Assembly (NCBI RefSeq): GCF_003019255.1 | Contig: NZ_CP027846.1 | Location: 2,566,192 to 2,630,191 of the forward strand | Length of the DNA stretch: 64,000 nucleotides | Source of the DNA: Staphylococcus kloosii | Lineage (GTDB): Bacteria; Bacillota; Bacilli; Staphylococcales; Staphylococcaceae | Direction: 5' to 3' | Part shown: in pieces, positions 17,457-30,794 of the stretch | Layout of the letters: the number at the start of each line of letters is the position of its first letter | How positions within the stretch are numbered: the stretch's first letter is position 1 | The notes under the pieces: model-generated | What the model was told of the DNA's origin: nothing | Seen by the model: the letters and a program-made list of their open reading frames with translations, nothing else | Databases searched by the model: none | Made by a program: the position numbers and the translations under genes

Positions 17457-17482
17457 AAAAAAAGCCTCCATAAGGAGGCTTT
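17457..17482 (-). terminator. Terminator of tuf
   Basis: Nine-base stem AAAGCCTCC / GGAGGCTTT with a four-base loop; the minus strand continues with a run of T. Confidence 0.9.
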
Positions 17483-17509
17483 AAACATAGTTTTAGAAAC
17501 TACAGTTTA

Positions 17510-18697
17510 TTATTTTTCGATTTGAGTAACAACGCCTGATCCTACAGTACGGCCACCTTCACGAATTGAGAAACGAGTACCGTCTTCGATAGCGATTGGT
17601 GAAATTAATTCAACGTCCATTTCAACGTTGTCACCAGGCATAACCATTTCAGTACCTTCTGGTAAAGTAACAACACCTGTTACGTCAGTAGTACGGAAAT
17701 AGAATTGTGGGCGGTAGTTACTGAAGAATGGAGTATGACGTCCACCTTCGTCTTTTGATAATACATAAACTTCTGCTTTGAATTTAGTGTGTGGTGTAAT
17801 TGAACCAGGAGCAGCTAAAACTTGACCACGTTGGATGTCTTCACGTGCAACACCACGTAATAAAGCACCAATGTTGTCACCAGCTTCAGCGTAATCTAAT
17901 AATTTACGGAACATTTCTACACCAGTAACTGTTGTTTTGCTTGATTCATCTTGCATACCGATGATTTCAACTTCTTCACCGACTTTGATTTGACCACGTT
18001 CAACACGGCCTGTAGCAACAGTACCACGACCAGTGATTGAGAATACGTCCTCAACTGGCATCATGAATGGTTTATCAGAGTCACGTTCTGGAGTTGGGAT
18101 GAAGTCATCAACTGCTTGCATTAAGTCTAAGATTTTTTGTTCGTATTCTGCGTCGCCTTCAAGCGCTTTTAATGCAGAACCAGCGATTACAGGAATGTCG
18201 TCGCCAGGGAAGTCGTATTCGCTTAATAAGTCACGAACTTCCATTTCAACTAATTCTAATAATTCTTCGTCGTCAACCATGTCAACTTTGTTTAAGAATA
18301 CAACTAATGCTGGAACACCAACGTTACGTGATAATAAGATGTGTTCACGAGTTTGTGGCATTGGACCGTCAGCAGCAGATACTACTAAGATACCGCCGTC
18401 CATTTGAGCAGCACCAGTGATCATGTTTTTAACATAGTCAGCGTGTCCTGGGCAGTCAACGTGAGCATAGTGACGTTTGTCAGTTTGATATTCAATGTGA
18501 GCAGTATTGATTGTAATACCACGTTCTTTTTCTTCTGGAGCGTTGTCAATCATGTCGTATGATTGTGCAACAGTGTCACCATTTTTTGCTAATACAGTTG
18601 CGATAGCAGCTGTTAAAGTAGTTTTACCATGGTCAACGTGACCGATAGTACCAATATTGGCATGTTCTTTTGAGCGATCGAATTTTTCTTTAGCCAT
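17510..18697 (-). CDS. tuf: Elongation factor Tu
   Basis: 395 aa. It delivers aminoacyl-tRNA to the ribosome as a GTP complex. GTPase motifs are intact: GHVDHGKT at residues 19-26, DCPGH near 81 and NKVD near 136; domains 2 and 3 end [18 protein letters not shown] with AGGAGAG. It follows fusA in the str operon but is separated by 213 bases holding a promoter-like extended -10 and hairpins, so it has its own input as well as read-through. No changes typical of elfamycin resistance were looked for in detail. Confidence 0.98.
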   Translation of the reverse strand: MAKEKFDRSKEHANIGTIGHVDHGKTTLTAAIATVLAKNGDTVAQSYDMIDNAPEEKERGITINTAHIEYQTDKRHYAHVDCPGHADYVKNMITGAAQMDGGILVVSAADGPMPQTREHILLSRNVGVPALVVFLNKVDMVDDEELLELVEMEVRDLLSEYDFPGDDIPVIAGSALKALEGDAEYEQKILDLMQAVDDFIPTPERDSDKPFMMPVEDVFSITGRGTVATGRVERGQIKVGEEVEIIGMQDESSKTTVTGVEMFRKLLDYAEAGDNIGALLRGVAREDIQRGQVLAAPGSITPHTKFKAEVYVLSKDEGGRHTPFFSNYRPQFYFRTTDVTGVVTLPEGTEMVMPGDNVEMDVELISPIAIEDGTRFSIREGGRTVGSGVVTQIEK

Positions 18698-18792
18698 TAT
18701 AAAATCTCTCCTATTCTCTTAAAAAATTAATTTAATTATTTATCTCTCATGACAGTTTCTCACCATCATGAGAAGATGGTTTACATTGTACA

Positions 18793-18813
18793 TAAAGGAA
18801 CATAGTTCCTTTA
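18793..18813 (-). promoter_or_regulatory. Hairpin in the tuf leader
   Basis: TAAAGGAAC, three bases, then the exact reverse complement GTTCCTTTA. It starts about 25 bases after a candidate extended -10 (TGTTATAAT, -10 box at 18843-18838). A second hairpin, TTCTCA...TGAGAA, lies nearer the gene. No U-run follows, so this looks like a 5' UTR structure rather than a terminator. Confidence 0.5.
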
Positions 18814-18910
18814 TAATGCATTTAGTCCAAAAAATCAATTATAACAATTGCTAAGTTAAAATAAACTCTTAGTGTATTTTATCGGCTTTAGCCAATCAAT
18901 ACAAGTTTAA

Positions 18911-21001
18911 TTAGTCAGCTTTGTTACCACTGTTTTTCTTGATGATTTCATCAGAAATTGATTTAGGAACTTCTGCATAGTGGTCAAAGTACATAGTGTA
19001 AGTACCGCGACCTTGAGTGTTAGAACGTAATGAAGTTGCATAACCGAACATTTCTGAAAGTGGTACATAAGCGTTAACAACTTGTGCATTACCACGAGGT
19101 TCCATACCATCAACACGTCCACGACGAGCTGTTACGTCACCCATGATATCGCCCATGTATTCTTCAGGCATTTCGATTGTAACTTTTGTAATTGGTTCTA
19201 AGATAACTGGATCACATTTTTTAGCAGCTTCTTTAAGTGCTAATGATGCAGCAATTTTGAAGGCCATTTCAGATGAATCGACATCATGGTATGAACCATC
19301 AAATAATTTAGCTTTAACATCAATTAATGGATAACCAGCTAATACACCGTTTTCCATTGCGTCTTTAAGACCAGCTTCAACTGATGGAATGTATTCACGA
19401 GGAACTACACCACCAACGATAGCATTTTCAAATTCAAATCCGCCACCAGTTTCGTTTGGAGTGAATTCGATTTGAACGTCACCGTATTGTCCACGACCAC
19501 CTGATTGACGCGCGAATTTACCTTGAACTTGTGCAGATTGCTTAAATGTTTCACGGTAAGAAACCATTGGCGCACCTACGTTACATTCAACGTTAAATTC
19601 TTTTTTCATACGGTCAACTAAGATGTCTAAGTGAAGCTCACCCATACCACCGATGATAACTTGTCCAGTTTCTTCATCTGTATGTGCATGGAATGTTGGG
19701 TCTTCTTCTTGCAATTTAACTAAAGCTGTAGTCATTTTATCTTGGTCAGCTTTAGATTTTGGTTCAACTGATAAGTGGATAACAGGCTCTGGGAATACCA
19801 TTGATTCCAAGATGATGTCATTTTTCTCACCACATAAAGTATCACCAGTTCCTGTATCTTTAAGACCTACCGCAGCAGCGATATCTCCTGAGTATACAGT
19901 GTTTAACTCTTGACGTGAGTTAGCGTGCATTTGTAATAAACGACCTACACGTTCACGTTTGTTTTTAGTAGAGTTTTTAACGTATGAACCAGATGTTAAA
20001 GTACCTGAGTAAACACGGAAGAAAGTTAATTTACCAACATAAGGGTCAGTCATAACCTTGAATGCTAATGCAGCGAATTCTGCACTGTCATCTGGTTTTG
20101 CAATAACTTCTTCATCTGGGTTTTCAGCACGGTGACCAACAATTGGTTTAACGTCTAAAGGTGATGGTAGGTAGTCAATTACAGCGTTAAGCATTAATTG
20201 AACACCTTTGTTTTTGAATGCTGTACCAACAAGTACTGGGTAGAATTCTACGTCAGTTGTTGCTTGACGGATAGCAGCTTTCAATTCATCTATAGAGATT
20301 TCTTCGTCTCCAAGATATTTTTCCATCAATTCATCGTTTGTTTCAGCAACTGCTTCAATTAAGTTAGCACGTGCTTCTTCAGCTCTGTCTTGATGGTCTG
20401 CAGGAATTTCGATTTCTTCAATTTCAGTTCCTAAGTCGTTGTTATATTTGAAACATTTCATTTCAACAAGATCGATGATAGCTTCGAACTCATCTTCCGC
20501 ACCAATTGGTAATTGGATTGGTTGAGCATTAGCTTGTAAACGATCGTGAATAGTGCTTACTGAATAATCAAAGTTAGCACCTAATTTATCCATTTTGTTA
20601 ACAAATACAATACGAGGTACACCGTATGTTGTTGCCTGACGCCAAACTGTTTCAGTTTGAGGTTCAACACCTGATTGAGCGTCAAGTACTGTTACAGCAC
20701 CGTCAAGTACACGTAATGAACGTTCAACTTCAACAGTGAAGTCTACGTGTCCAGGAGTGTCGATAATGTTTACACGGTGGTCGTTCCATTGTGCAGTTGT
20801 TGCTGCTGATGTAATTGTGATACCACGGTCTTGCTCTTGCTCCATCCAGTCCATTTGTGAAGCACCTTCGTGAGTTTCACCAATTTTGTGGATACGGCCA
20901 GTATAGTAAAGAATACGTTCAGTCGTAGTTGTCTTACCAGCGTCGATATGAGCCATGATACCGATATTACGAGTTTTTTCTAAAGTAAAATCTCTAGCCA
21001 T
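18911..21001 (-). CDS. fusA: Elongation factor G
   Basis: 696 aa. It catalyses GTP-dependent translocation and ribosome recycling. G-motifs: AHIDAGKT (17-24), DTPGH (82-86) and NKMD (about 136-139); domain IV and V segments [12 protein letters not shown] and [10 protein letters not shown] follow. The segment where fusidic-acid resistance changes are common in S. aureus reads [11 protein letters not shown], with the wild-type His and Leu. ATG with GGAAGGAG. Third gene of rpsL-rpsG-fusA-tuf. Confidence 0.98.
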   Translation of the reverse strand: MARDFTLEKTRNIGIMAHIDAGKTTTTERILYYTGRIHKIGETHEGASQMDWMEQEQDRGITITSAATTAQWNDHRVNIIDTPGHVDFTVEVERSLRVLDGAVTVLDAQSGVEPQTETVWRQATTYGVPRIVFVNKMDKLGANFDYSVSTIHDRLQANAQPIQLPIGAEDEFEAIIDLVEMKCFKYNNDLGTEIEEIEIPADHQDRAEEARANLIEAVAETNDELMEKYLGDEEISIDELKAAIRQATTDVEFYPVLVGTAFKNKGVQLMLNAVIDYLPSPLDVKPIVGHRAENPDEEVIAKPDDSAEFAALAFKVMTDPYVGKLTFFRVYSGTLTSGSYVKNSTKNKRERVGRLLQMHANSRQELNTVYSGDIAAAVGLKDTGTGDTLCGEKNDIILESMVFPEPVIHLSVEPKSKADQDKMTTALVKLQEEDPTFHAHTDEETGQVIIGGMGELHLDILVDRMKKEFNVECNVGAPMVSYRETFKQSAQVQGKFARQSGGRGQYGDVQIEFTPNETGGGFEFENAIVGGVVPREYIPSVEAGLKDAMENGVLAGYPLIDVKAKLFDGSYHDVDSSEMAFKIAASLALKEAAKKCDPVILEPITKVTIEMPEEYMGDIMGDVTARRGRVDGMEPRGNAQVVNAYVPLSEMFGYATSLRSNTQGRGTYTMYFDHYAEVPKSISDEIIKKNSGNKAD

Positions 21002-21120
21002 GTATTTTTCTCCTTCCAGTATTACTGTGAATAAATACTATAAATACGGCAATGCCCTAAGTACGAACCTTAGATAGTAAACTATCACATCGAAAAGTAC
21101 TCAGGGTAAAAACTACCATC

Positions 21121-21591
21121 TTACCAACGATAGTGAGCAAATGCTTTGTTTGCTTCAGCCATTTTGTGAGTGTCTTCACGTTTCTTAACTGCGCCACCTG
21201 AATTGTTAGCTGCATCTAAGATTTCGTTAGCTAAACGCTCTTCCATAGTTTTTTCACCACGAAGACGAGCATAGTTAACTAACCAACGTAAACCTAGAGT
21301 AGTACGACGTTCTGGACGTACTTCTACAGGTACTTGATAGTTTGAACCACCAACACGACGAGCTTTAACTTCTAAAACTGGCATAATATTTTCGATAGCT
21401 TCTTCGAATACTTCTAATGCATCTCTACCACTACGTTCTTGTACTAGTTCAAATGCAGAATAAAGAATTCCTTGAGCTGTTCCACGTTTACCATCTAACA
21501 TGATTTTGTTAATCAATTTCGTAACTAATTTTGAGTTATGAATTGGATCTGGTAATACGTCTCTTTTTGGGACTGATCCTTTACGAGGCAT
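21121..21591 (-). CDS. rpsG: 30S ribosomal protein S7
   Basis: 156 aa, the standard bacterial length. It nucleates assembly of the 30S head by binding the 3' domain of 16S rRNA. N-terminus [16 protein letters not shown] and [16 protein letters not shown] are diagnostic. In E. coli S7 represses its own operon; the hairpin-rich 119-base gap to fusA could take part in regulation here, but I see no clear mimic. Confidence 0.98.
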   Translation of the reverse strand: MPRKGSVPKRDVLPDPIHNSKLVTKLINKIMLDGKRGTAQGILYSAFELVQERSGRDALEVFEEAIENIMPVLEVKARRVGGSNYQVPVEVRPERRTTLGLRWLVNYARLRGEKTMEERLANEILDAANNSGGAVKKREDTHKMAEANKAFAHYRW

Positions 21592-21651
21592 AATGTAAGT
21601 CCTCCCTTCCTATAATAATGATATTTATAAAGCTAAAAGTTAATTTAAAAA

Positions 21652-22065
21652 TTAGTTTTTAGGTTTTTTAGTACCGTATAATGAACGACCTTGTCTACGT
21701 CCATCAACACCTGAAGTATCAAGCGCACCACGTACGATGTGATAACGCACACCAGGTAAGTCTTTTACACGACCACCACGTACAAGTACAACACTGTGTT
21801 CTTGTAAGTTATGACCTATACCAGGGATATACGCGTTAATTTCGATGTTGTTTGATAAACGAACACGAGCATATTTACGTAAAGCTGAGTTAGGTTTTTT
21901 AGGTGTCATTGTGCCGACACGAGTACAAACACCACGTTTTTGTGGAGAGTTTAAATCAGTAAATTTTTTCTTTTTACTGTTGAAACCTCTATTTAAAGCT
22001 GGTGAATCTGATTGTTTGCTTTTACTTTGTCTTGGCTTACGTACCAATTGGTTAATAGTTGGCAT
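21652..22065 (-). CDS. rpsL: 30S ribosomal protein S12
   Basis: 137 aa. It guards decoding accuracy at the A site. Segments [11 protein letters not shown] and [15 protein letters not shown] keep the lysines whose change gives streptomycin resistance, so the sequence looks streptomycin-sensitive at these positions. ATG with GAGGAGG. First classical str-operon gene, preceded by ybxF. Confidence 0.98.
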   Translation of the reverse strand: MPTINQLVRKPRQSKSKQSDSPALNRGFNSKKKKFTDLNSPQKRGVCTRVGTMTPKKPNSALRKYARVRLSNNIEINAYIPGIGHNLQEHSVVLVRGGRVKDLPGVRYHIVRGALDTSGVDGRRQGRSLYGTKKPKN

Positions 22066-22159
22066 GTGAATGTCCTCCTCTCTTGAATTTTAATCCCACA
22101 CATCCAGGTGGTTCATTTTCAGAGTAAATAAAATTTAGTAAGAAAAATTCTTACTAATC

Positions 22160-22414
22160 TCATTTCAATAATGCCACGATAGCAGCATTAACATTAATAC
22201 CTACATACTCTCCAAGTGCTTTTTTGCTACTGAAAAAAGTAATAGGCATTGCTTGTAGATTGATTTGGCTTAACACGCGAGTAAGTAAATAAACTTCTAC
22301 GTCTTGAGCAATAATCAATGATGTCACTTGATCTTTACTTAGCGCTTTAAGCGTCTGTTTAAGACCAATAACATAGTGTTGTTTGTTAAAGCGTGCAACT
22401 TTTTCATTAGACAT
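22160..22414 (-). CDS. ybxF: L7Ae-like K-turn-binding ribosome-associated protein
   Basis: 84 aa of the L7Ae/L30e/YbxF family, which binds kink-turn RNA. Seen: [16 protein letters not shown] and [16 protein letters not shown], with NAAIVALL at the end. ATG with TTGGAGG. Its place between rpoC and rpsL is conserved in Firmicutes. The cellular role in staphylococci is unclear. Confidence 0.92.
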   Translation of the reverse strand: MSNEKVARFNKQHYVIGLKQTLKALSKDQVTSLIIAQDVEVYLLTRVLSQINLQAMPITFFSSKKALGEYVGINVNAAIVALLK

Positions 22415-22550
22415 TAAATATCCTCCAAAGTTCTGCTTGCATCAACCTTAATAATAATAACATCGATATTACACATAGTCAACTTTAAATTAAACTATAA
22501 AATCAAAAAACAAGTGACCGAAATAGCTTTCGGCCACTGTTGATTTAACC

Positions 22551-25500
22551 TTATGATTCAGTAAATTCTATCGATTCTTCTACCTCTTGTTCTGGTGCAG
22601 CTTTATCGTATTCAACGTCTCTATAACGTCTCATACCTGTACCAGCTGGGATAAGTTTACCGATGATTACATTTTCTTTAAGGCCTAGTAAGTTATCACG
22701 TTTACCTTTAATTGCAGCATCAGTAAGTACACGAGTTGTTTCTTGGAATGAAGCAGCTGATAAGAAGCTTTCAGTTTCAAGAGAAGCTTTCGTAATACCT
22801 AATAATACTGGTTTAGCTGTCGCTGGACGTTTACGATCTTTAAACGCTTCACGGTTAGCATCAGTAAAGTTGTGAATATCTACTAATGAACCAGGTAATA
22901 GTTTAGTGTCACCTGCTTCAATGATACGTACTTTACGTAACATTTGTCTTACCATAACTTCAACGTGTTTATCATCGATTTCAACACCTTGCATACGGTA
23001 AACTTTTTGTACTTCTTTTAATAGGTAACTTTCAGTAGCATTTAAGCCAGCAACTGATAAGTAGTTCTTAGGTTCAATTGAACCTTCAGTTAATACTTCA
23101 CCACGTTCAACGCTTTGGCCAATTTCTACTTTAAGTCTTGAAGTACCTGAAGCAAGATATGATCTAACTTCGTTACTACCTTTAATCACAATTTCTTGTT
23201 GACGATCTTTAGCTAATTTAATATCTTCTACAACACCTTCGATTTCTGTAATAACCGCTTGCCCTTTAGGATTACGCGCTTCAAAAATCTCTTGGATACG
23301 AGGAAGACCTTGCGTGATATCGCTTCCTGCTACACCACCAGTATGGAATGTACGCATTGTAAGCTGCGTACCAGGTTCACCGATTGATTGGGCAGCAATT
23401 GTACCAACTGCTTCACCAACTTCAACTTTTTCACCTGTAGCAAGGTTTTTACCGTAACATTTTTCACATACACCATGTCTAGTATTACATGTAAATGCTG
23501 AACGGATATACATTTGTTCGATACCAACATCAGTAATTTTTTTAGCAATGTCTGGTGTGATTAATTCATCTGGACGAATAATAATTTCGTCTGTTTCTGG
23601 ATGACGAATTGTTTCTTTAGAATAACGACCTTCAATACGTTCGATAAACGGTTCGATCATTTCAGTACCTTCTCGGATATCTGAAACAAGTAAACCACGG
23701 TCCGTTCCGCAATCTTCTTCACGTACGATAACATCTTGTGCAACATCAACAAGACGACGAGTAAGATAACCTGAATCGGCAGTTTTCAGTGCTGTATCGG
23801 CAAGACCTTTACGCGCACCGTGAGTAGAGATGAAGTACTCTAATACTGTTAAACCTTCACGGAATGATGATGTGATTGGTAATTCAATGATCTTACCAGA
23901 AGGCGCAGCCATAAGTCCACGCATACCAGCTAACTGTGTAAAGTTAGATGCGTTACCACGGGCACCAGAGTCACTCATCATGAAGATTGGGTTAGTTTTT
24001 TCTAATGATTGCATTAACTCGCCTTGAATTTGGTCTTTTGCGTCAGTCCAAATTTCAACGACTCTGTTATAACGTTCATCTTCAGTGATTAAACCACGGT
24101 TAAATTGTTTAGTTACTTTTTCAACTAATTCATCGTGTTCATCTAAGATATCTTTTTTGTCTGGTAATACAACGATGTCAGATACACCAACAGTGATACC
24201 AGCTTTAGAAGAGAATTTGAAACCTAAATCTTTCATTCTATCAAGCATCATAGATGTGTCAGTGATACTGAAGCGATTGAACACTTCTGCAATGACATTA
24301 CCTAAGAATTTTTTGTTAAATGGTTCGATAAGTTCTTTATCTTCAAAGTATTCCGCTAATCCGCCTTCACCAAGTTCAGTTGCAGATACGAAATATTTAT
24401 CAGGTGTTTTATCTTCTAAGTTTGCTTGAGTAGGTTCGTTAATATATGCAAATGAATCAGGAATGATTTCATTGAATATTACTTTACCAACAGAAGTAGT
24501 TAAAATTTTGTTATTTTGTTCTTCTGTAAATGTTGGGTTGTTAAATGAACGTGCATGTACACCAATACGAGTGTGTAAGTGAACATAACCATTTGCGTAT
24601 GCTTTTAATACTTCGTTTGTATCATTGTAGATAGTACCTGTATTTACAGCATCTTTACGTTCTAATGTTAAGTAGTAGTTACCTAATACCATATCCTGTG
24701 ATGGTGTAACAACTGGTTTACCATCTTTAGGGTTTAAGATATTTTGAGCTGCTAACATTAACATACGTGCTTCAGCTTGTGCTTCTTTTGATAAAGGTAC
24801 GTGAACAGCCATTTGGTCACCGTCAAAGTCAGCGTTATATGCTGTAGTAACAAGTGGGTGTAAACGGATTGCACGACCTTCAACTAGTGTAGGTTCAAAT
24901 GCTTGAATACCTAGTCTGTGAAGCGTTGGCGCACGGTTAAGTAATACTGGATGTTCAACGATAACGTCTTCTAATACATCCCATACTTCATCGTCCATAC
25001 GTTCGATTTTGCTTTTCGCATTTTTAATGTTAGTAGCAATCTCACGTTGTACAAGTTCTTTCATGATAAATGGTTTGAATAATTCTAAAGCCATTTCTTT
25101 TGGTAAACCACATTGGTACATTTTCAAGCTTGGTCCTACTGCAATAACCGAACGACCTGAATAGTCAACACGTTTACCAAGTAAGTTTTGACGGAAACGA
25201 CCTTGTTTACCTTTTAACATATGAGAAAGTGATTTTAATGGACGGTTACCTGGACCAGTTACTGGACGGCCACGACGACCATTGTCGATTAATGCGTCTA
25301 CAGCTTCTTGCAACATACGTTTTTCGTTTTGAACGATGATGCCAGGTGCACCTAAATCTAATAAACGTTTCAAACGATTATTACGGTTAATAACACGACG
25401 GTATAAATCGTTTAAATCACTTGTAGCAAAACGTCCACCATCTAATTGAACCATTGGTCTGATTTCAGGTGGGATAATTGGAAGTACATCTAAAATCATC

Positions 25501-26174
25501 CAAGCTGGATTGTTACCAGAATGTCTGAATGACTCAACTACTTCTAATCGTTTAATTGCACGAGTCAGTCTTTGACCAGTTGCTGATTCTAATTCATCAC
25601 GCAATTGTTTAAGTTCTTCGTCTAAGTCGATTTCTTCTAATAATTCTTTAATACCTTCAGCACCCATTTTGGCATTAAATTGCCCAGGGAATTTATCATA
25701 GTATTCTCTGAATTCAGCTTCAGATAATAAAGTTTTCTTCTCTAATCCAGTTGGACCTGGATCAACAAGTACGTAAGATGCGAAGTAAATTACTTCTTCT
25801 AAAGCTCTAGGAGACATATCTAGTAATAGTCCCATACGACTTGGAATACCTTTGAAGTACCAAATGTGAGAAACAGGTGCAGCTAGTTCGATATGACCCA
25901 TTCTTTCACGACGTACTTTAGATTTAGTTACTTCAACACCACATCTGTCACAAACCATGCCTTTATAACGAACACGTTTGTATTTACCACAACTACATTC
26001 CCAGTCTTTAGTAGGTCCGAATATTCTTTCACAGAATAGACCATCTTTTTCTGGTTTTAACGTACGATAGTTAATTGTTTCTGGCTTTTTAACTTCCCCA
26101 AATGACCATGAACGGATTTTTTCAGGTGAAGCAAGTCCTATTTTCATATAATGGAAATTATTTACATCAATCAA
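22551..26174 (-). CDS. rpoC: RNA polymerase beta-prime subunit
   Basis: 1207 aa. Catalytic subunit of RNA polymerase. The N-terminal zinc ribbon has [13 protein letters not shown] and CDRCG; the Mg-binding [12 protein letters not shown] lies near residue 445; the second zinc site [13 protein letters not shown] is near 890. The longest frame starts at TTG 26192, but the SD AAGGAGG lies inside that extension and is spaced eight bases from TTG at 26174, giving [16 protein letters not shown] as the N-terminus and the length known from S. aureus. It follows rpoB by about 170 bases. Confidence 0.97.
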   Translation of the reverse strand: MIDVNNFHYMKIGLASPEKIRSWSFGEVKKPETINYRTLKPEKDGLFCERIFGPTKDWECSCGKYKRVRYKGMVCDRCGVEVTKSKVRRERMGHIELAAPVSHIWYFKGIPSRMGLLLDMSPRALEEVIYFASYVLVDPGPTGLEKKTLLSEAEFREYYDKFPGQFNAKMGAEGIKELLEEIDLDEELKQLRDELESATGQRLTRAIKRLEVVESFRHSGNNPAWMILDVLPIIPPEIRPMVQLDGGRFATSDLNDLYRRVINRNNRLKRLLDLGAPGIIVQNEKRMLQEAVDALIDNGRRGRPVTGPGNRPLKSLSHMLKGKQGRFRQNLLGKRVDYSGRSVIAVGPSLKMYQCGLPKEMALELFKPFIMKELVQREIATNIKNAKSKIERMDDEVWDVLEDVIVEHPVLLNRAPTLHRLGIQAFEPTLVEGRAIRLHPLVTTAYNADFDGDQMAVHVPLSKEAQAEARMLMLAAQNILNPKDGKPVVTPSQDMVLGNYYLTLERKDAVNTGTIYNDTNEVLKAYANGYVHLHTRIGVHARSFNNPTFTEEQNNKILTTSVGKVIFNEIIPDSFAYINEPTQANLEDKTPDKYFVSATELGEGGLAEYFEDKELIEPFNKKFLGNVIAEVFNRFSITDTSMMLDRMKDLGFKFSSKAGITVGVSDIVVLPDKKDILDEHDELVEKVTKQFNRGLITEDERYNRVVEIWTDAKDQIQGELMQSLEKTNPIFMMSDSGARGNASNFTQLAGMRGLMAAPSGKIIELPITSSFREGLTVLEYFISTHGARKGLADTALKTADSGYLTRRLVDVAQDVIVREEDCGTDRGLLVSDIREGTEMIEPFIERIEGRYSKETIRHPETDEIIIRPDELITPDIAKKITDVGIEQMYIRSAFTCNTRHGVCEKCYGKNLATGEKVEVGEAVGTIAAQSIGEPGTQLTMRTFHTGGVAGSDITQGLPRIQEIFEARNPKGQAVITEIEGVVEDIKLAKDRQQEIVIKGSNEVRSYLASGTSRLKVEIGQSVERGEVLTEGSIEPKNYLSVAGLNATESYLLKEVQKVYRMQGVEIDDKHVEVMVRQMLRKVRIIEAGDTKLLPGSLVDIHNFTDANREAFKDRKRPATAKPVLLGITKASLETESFLSAASFQETTRVLTDAAIKGKRDNLLGLKENVIIGKLIPAGTGMRRYRDVEYDKAAPEQEVEESIEFTES

Positions 26175-26345
26175 GGAGCCTACCTCCTTCAATTTAGATT
26201 ACTGTGCAAATTGATTGATTAGCTTATATCGATCAATAGTGTGCAAGTGAGATAAAGGCAATCATCCAATAGCGTTATTTAAGATAAGTACTATTAATGA
26301 ATTGCCTCATTGCTCAATTGCATAACTATTAAAACTTAAATGCAA

Positions 26346-29300
26346 TTAGTCAGTGATTTCTTTTTGAGATTCTGGCGCATCTTTTTGTTGTAAATCAACT
26401 TTGCGCTCTGTAGCATCTTCATCTTCGTTATCATGCATGTCAATTTCATTATCATGTTCGTCCATGATCTTAACGTCTAATCCTAAACTTTGTAATTCTT
26501 TCATCAATACACGGAATGATTCAGGAACACTTGGTTTAGTGATGTTTTCACCTTTAACGATCGATTCGTAAGTTTTAACACGGCCTACAGTATCGTCAGA
26601 TTTATAAGTTAAGATTTCTTGTAACGTATAAGCAGCACCATATGCTTCAAGTGCCCATACTTCCATTTCACCGAAACGTTGTCCACCAAATTGAGCTTTA
26701 CCGCCAAGTGGTTGTTGCGTTACAAGTGAATATGGTCCAGTTGAACGCGCATGTAACTTGTCATCAACCATGTGAGCAAGTTTAAGCATGTACATAACAC
26801 CAACTGAAATACGATTATCGAATGGTTCACCAGTACGGCCATCATAAAGTACTGTTTTACCGTCTCTAGCCATGCCTGCTTCTTCAATCGTAGACCAAAC
26901 GTCGTCATCATTTGCACCATCAAATACTGGAGATGCAACGTGAATGCCTAGATTTTTAGCAGCCATACCTAAGTGTAATTCAAGTACTTGTCCGATATTC
27001 ATACGTGATGGTACACCTAGTGGGTTTAACATGATGTCAATTGGCGTACCGTCTGGTAAATAAGGCATGTCCTCTTCAGGAACTATTTTAGAAATTACAC
27101 CTTTGTTACCGTGACGACCACACATTTTGTCACCAACATGAATTTTACGTTTTTGAACGATATATACACGTACTAATTGGTTTACACCAGGAGATAAAGT
27201 GTCGTCTCCTTCTTCACGGTTAAATACTTTAACATCAAGTACGATACCGCCTGCACCGTGAGGTACACGTAGTGAAGTATCACGAACTTCTCTAGCTTTT
27301 TCACCAAAGATTGCATGTAATAGACGTTCTTCAGCAGTTAATTCAGTTACACCTTTAGGCGTTACTTTACCTACTAAGATGTCACCATCATTAACTTCAG
27401 CACCAACGTAAACAATGCCTCGATCATCTAAGTTTTTCAATGCACTATCAGAAACATTAGGAATATCTCTTGTGATTTCTTCAGGTCCTAATTTAGTGTC
27501 ACGCGCTTCTGATTCGTATTCTTCAATATGAATTGAAGTATATACGTCATCTTTAACAAGGCGTTCACTCATAATTACAGCATCTTCATAGTTATAACCG
27601 TCCCAAGTCATGAAACCTACAACGACGTTACGACCTAATGCCATTTCGCCTAGTTCCATAGAAGGTCCATCTGCTAAGATTTCGCCTTTAGTTACAACAT
27701 TACCTGCTGCAACGATTGGTCTTTGGTTGTAACAAGTACCAGTATTAGAACGTTTGAATTTAGATAATGGATAACGATCTAATTCGCCTTCGTATTCTTT
27801 GCCGTCTTCTTCAATTAAACGACGTACTAAGATTTCATTAGATTCAACGTGTTCAACGCGACCTTTATGCTTAGCAATAACTGCAGCTCCTGAGTCACGA
27901 GCGGCAACGTGTTCCATGCCTGTACCAACAAATGGTGATTCAGGGTTCATCAATGGTACCGCTTGACGTTGCATGTTCGCACCCATTAAGGCACGGTTAG
28001 AGTCATCGTTTTCTAAGAAAGGAATACATGCTGTCGCAGCCGAAACAACTTGTTTTGGTGATACGTCCATGTAGTCCATTTTTTCTTTCGCCATAACTGT
28101 GTTGTTACCACGGAAACGACAAACTACTTCATCATCTAAGAAACGACCATTTTCATCTAATTTAGAGTTAGCTTGCGCTACCACATAGCTATCTTCTTCA
28201 TCAGCTGTTAAATAGTCAATTTGATCTGTGATTGAATTAGTTTCTAAATCAACTTTACGGTATGGTGTTTCGATAAAGCCAAATTCATTAACACGTGCAT
28301 AACTTGATAATGAGTTGATAAGTCCAATGTTTGGACCCTCTGGCGTTTCGATTGGACACATACGACCATAGTGAGAATAGTGAACGTCACGCACTTCCAT
28401 TTGAGCACGTTCACGAGTTAAACCACCAGGTCCAAGCGCAGATAGACGACGTTTATGCGTTAACTCAGCTAATGGGTTAGCTTGGTCCATGAATTGTGAT
28501 AATTGAGAGCTACCAAAGAATTCTTTGATAGAAGCAATAACCGGACGAATATTGATTAATTGTTGTGGTGTAATTGAGTCAGTGTCTTGAATAGACATTC
28601 TTTCTCTTACAACACGTTCCATTCTTGATAAACCAATACGGAATTGGTTTTGTAACAATTCACCTACTGAACGTAGACGACGATTACCTAAATGGTCAAT
28701 ATCATCAGTGAAACCAATGCCACTTAATAAGTTAAAGAAGTAAGACATTGAAGCAATGATATCTGCTGGAGTTATACATTTAACCTCTGAATCAGGGAAT
28801 GCATTACCAATTACTGTTGTTTTACGACCTTCTTCATCATTAGGTACATAAACTTTAATAGATTGGATTTCTACAGGTTCATCAATTACAGTGCCTTCTA
28901 ATTCATAAACTTCGCTGTTGGCATTAGATTCTAAAACATCCATGATTTCATCAATTTTACGACGGTCTAAAACAGTGCCTTCTTCAGCTACTATTTCACC
29001 AGTTTCAGCATTAACGATTGGTTCAGCTAATTTCTGATTGAATAAACGATGTTTTAAATGTAATTTTTTGTTTGCTTTATAACGACCTACACTTGCTAAA
29101 TCATAACGTTTCGGATCGAAGAAACGTGAGTATAATAAGCTTTTCGCATTTTCTACTGTAGGTGGCTCGCCAGGACGTAAACGTTCATAAATTTCTAATA
29201 AAGCTTGGTCAGTATTTTCTGTACCATCTTTTTCTAATGTGTTACGTAAGTATTCATTGTCACCAAGTAATTCAATGATTTCTTGATCTGTTGAGAAACC

Positions 29301-29897
29301 TAAAGCTCTTAAAAGAACTGTTAATGGTAATTTTCTTGTTCTATCAATACGTACGTACACAACATCTTTTGCATCTGTTTCATATTCTAACCATGCACCA
29401 CGGTTAGGAATAATTGTTGCATCATAATTTGTACGACCATTTTTATCTAACTTTTCATTGAAATAAACGGATGGTGAACGAACTAATTGAGATACAATAA
29501 CACGTTCAGCACCGTTAATTACGAATGTGCCTGTGTCTGTCATTAATGGGAAATCACCCATGAATACTTCTTGTTCTTTCACTTCGCCAGTTTCTTTAAT
29601 AATTAAACGAACTTTGACGCGTAGTGGTGCCGCATAAGTTGTATCGCGGTTTTTTGATTCTTCTAAATCGTATTTCGGTTCACCAAGTCTATAATCAACA
29701 AACTCTAATGAAAGATTTCCAGTGAAATCTTCAATTGGTGAAATGTCGCGGAACATTTCTAGTAATCCTTCTTCTAAAAACCATTCGTATGATTTCGTTT
29801 GGATTTCGATTAAGTTCGGTAATTCTAAAACCTCTGAAATTCTAGCGTAGTTTCTACGTTTACGATGTCTTCCATATTGGACAAATTGACCTGCCAA
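26346..29897 (-). CDS. rpoB: RNA polymerase beta subunit
   Basis: 1183 aa. The rifampicin-binding cluster reads [20 protein letters not shown] followed by RLSALGPGG, the sensitive form with the usual Gln, Asp, His and Ser residues. Other landmarks: [16 protein letters not shown], and [13 protein letters not shown] near the C-terminal third. TTG start with GAGGGG nine bases upstream. The acidic tail ending QKEITD is longer than the conserved core and probably free. Upstream lies a terminator-like hairpin at 29957-29996. Confidence 0.97.
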   Translation of the reverse strand: MAGQFVQYGRHRKRRNYARISEVLELPNLIEIQTKSYEWFLEEGLLEMFRDISPIEDFTGNLSLEFVDYRLGEPKYDLEESKNRDTTYAAPLRVKVRLIIKETGEVKEQEVFMGDFPLMTDTGTFVINGAERVIVSQLVRSPSVYFNEKLDKNGRTNYDATIIPNRGAWLEYETDAKDVVYVRIDRTRKLPLTVLLRALGFSTDQEIIELLGDNEYLRNTLEKDGTENTDQALLEIYERLRPGEPPTVENAKSLLYSRFFDPKRYDLASVGRYKANKKLHLKHRLFNQKLAEPIVNAETGEIVAEEGTVLDRRKIDEIMDVLESNANSEVYELEGTVIDEPVEIQSIKVYVPNDEEGRKTTVIGNAFPDSEVKCITPADIIASMSYFFNLLSGIGFTDDIDHLGNRRLRSVGELLQNQFRIGLSRMERVVRERMSIQDTDSITPQQLINIRPVIASIKEFFGSSQLSQFMDQANPLAELTHKRRLSALGPGGLTRERAQMEVRDVHYSHYGRMCPIETPEGPNIGLINSLSSYARVNEFGFIETPYRKVDLETNSITDQIDYLTADEEDSYVVAQANSKLDENGRFLDDEVVCRFRGNNTVMAKEKMDYMDVSPKQVVSAATACIPFLENDDSNRALMGANMQRQAVPLMNPESPFVGTGMEHVAARDSGAAVIAKHKGRVEHVESNEILVRRLIEEDGKEYEGELDRYPLSKFKRSNTGTCYNQRPIVAAGNVVTKGEILADGPSMELGEMALGRNVVVGFMTWDGYNYEDAVIMSERLVKDDVYTSIHIEEYESEARDTKLGPEEITRDIPNVSDSALKNLDDRGIVYVGAEVNDGDILVGKVTPKGVTELTAEERLLHAIFGEKAREVRDTSLRVPHGAGGIVLDVKVFNREEGDDTLSPGVNQLVRVYIVQKRKIHVGDKMCGRHGNKGVISKIVPEEDMPYLPDGTPIDIMLNPLGVPSRMNIGQVLELHLGMAAKNLGIHVASPVFDGANDDDVWSTIEEAGMARDGKTVLYDGRTGEPFDNRISVGVMYMLKLAHMVDDKLHARSTGPYSLVTQQPLGGKAQFGGQRFGEMEVWALEAYGAAYTLQEILTYKSDDTVGRVKTYESIVKGENITKPSVPESFRVLMKELQSLGLDVKIMDEHDNEIDMHDNEDEDATERKVDLQQKDAPESQKEITD

Positions 29898-29956
29898 ACA
29901 GATTCACCCCTCAAAAATTGTGTGTTTACTTTTAACAAATAACTCAATATAATAAG

Positions 29957-29996
29957 ACAAAAAGAAAACGGTAGCACTCCTTATGACACCATTTTC
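29957..29996 (-). terminator. Terminator-like hairpin 60 bases before rpoB
   Basis: On the minus strand GAAAATGGTG and TACCGTTTTC can form a 10-bp stem with two G-U pairs, followed by TTTTTG. It would end transcription from the methyltransferase gene or act as an attenuator ahead of rpoB. Confidence 0.6.
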
Positions 29997-30089
29997 GATT
30001 TACTATATTTACAATTTGCATTGTTGTATGATTGATAAAAGTACACACTTATTGAACATAAATTTTTACATTCTATAACTATATCAGAA

Positions 30090-30710
30090 TTACACTTCGA
30101 AATCAACCTTCACGCTTTTCAAAATGTAATATCCTTTACTTTTGTCAATGACTTCAACGTTACTAAAAGTTTCTTCCATTTTCTTCTTCGCAGATGGCAT
30201 ACCTTGTTTCTTTTGTATTACGACATACAAGGAACCATTAGTTTTCAATTTACTATAAGCGTCTTCTAATATGCGATGCACTACTTGTTTTCCAGCTCTA
30301 ATTGGTGGATTAGTAACAATAGCATCATAATTTTTATTAATAGTTTGCGTTAAACCATCACTTTTAAAAATTTCTGCATTATCTATATGATTACTTTTTT
30401 TATTCTTTTTAGCTAGAGTTAGCGCACGTTCGTTAACATCTACCATTGTAACTTCGTGATGTGGTGCACATTTAGCAATCATTAAACCGATCGGGCCGTA
30501 ACCACACCCTACATCGACGATTTTCTTTTTAGGACCTGGAGGATTAGATTTTAAAAAAGTTCTAATTAATAAATCTGAACCAAAATCAATCTTCCCTTTT
30601 GAAAATACGCCACTATCGGTCGTTAATTTTAAGTTATGTTGATCATAGGAGTATGTAAATGTTATTTCATCACTTTCAATTTCAGGATTTTCATCATAAT
30701 AATGACTCAT
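30090..30710 (-). CDS. Class I SAM methyltransferase, RsmC-like
   Basis: 206 aa. The AdoMet loop VDVGCGYGPIGLMIAK is at about residues 62-77 and the N6/N2-guanine-type catalytic motif NPPIRAGK near residue 137, as in 16S rRNA G1207 methyltransferases. The single domain corresponds to the catalytic half of E. coli RsmC. ATG with GAGGTG. Its place between rplL and rpoB is conserved in Firmicutes (B. subtilis YbxB). Likely an rRNA methyltransferase. Confidence 0.85.
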   Translation of the reverse strand: MSHYYDENPEIESDEITFTYSYDQHNLKLTTDSGVFSKGKIDFGSDLLIRTFLKSNPPGPKKKIVDVGCGYGPIGLMIAKCAPHHEVTMVDVNERALTLAKKNKKSNHIDNAEIFKSDGLTQTINKNYDAIVTNPPIRAGKQVVHRILEDAYSKLKTNGSLYVVIQKKQGMPSAKKKMEETFSNVEVIDKSKGYYILKSVKVDFEV

Positions 30711-30794
30711 GACTTCACCTCTTAATTATTCATTGTTACATGAATTATATAATATCTTACGTCGCTCGACTCTTAGAAATAACTATATTTATAC

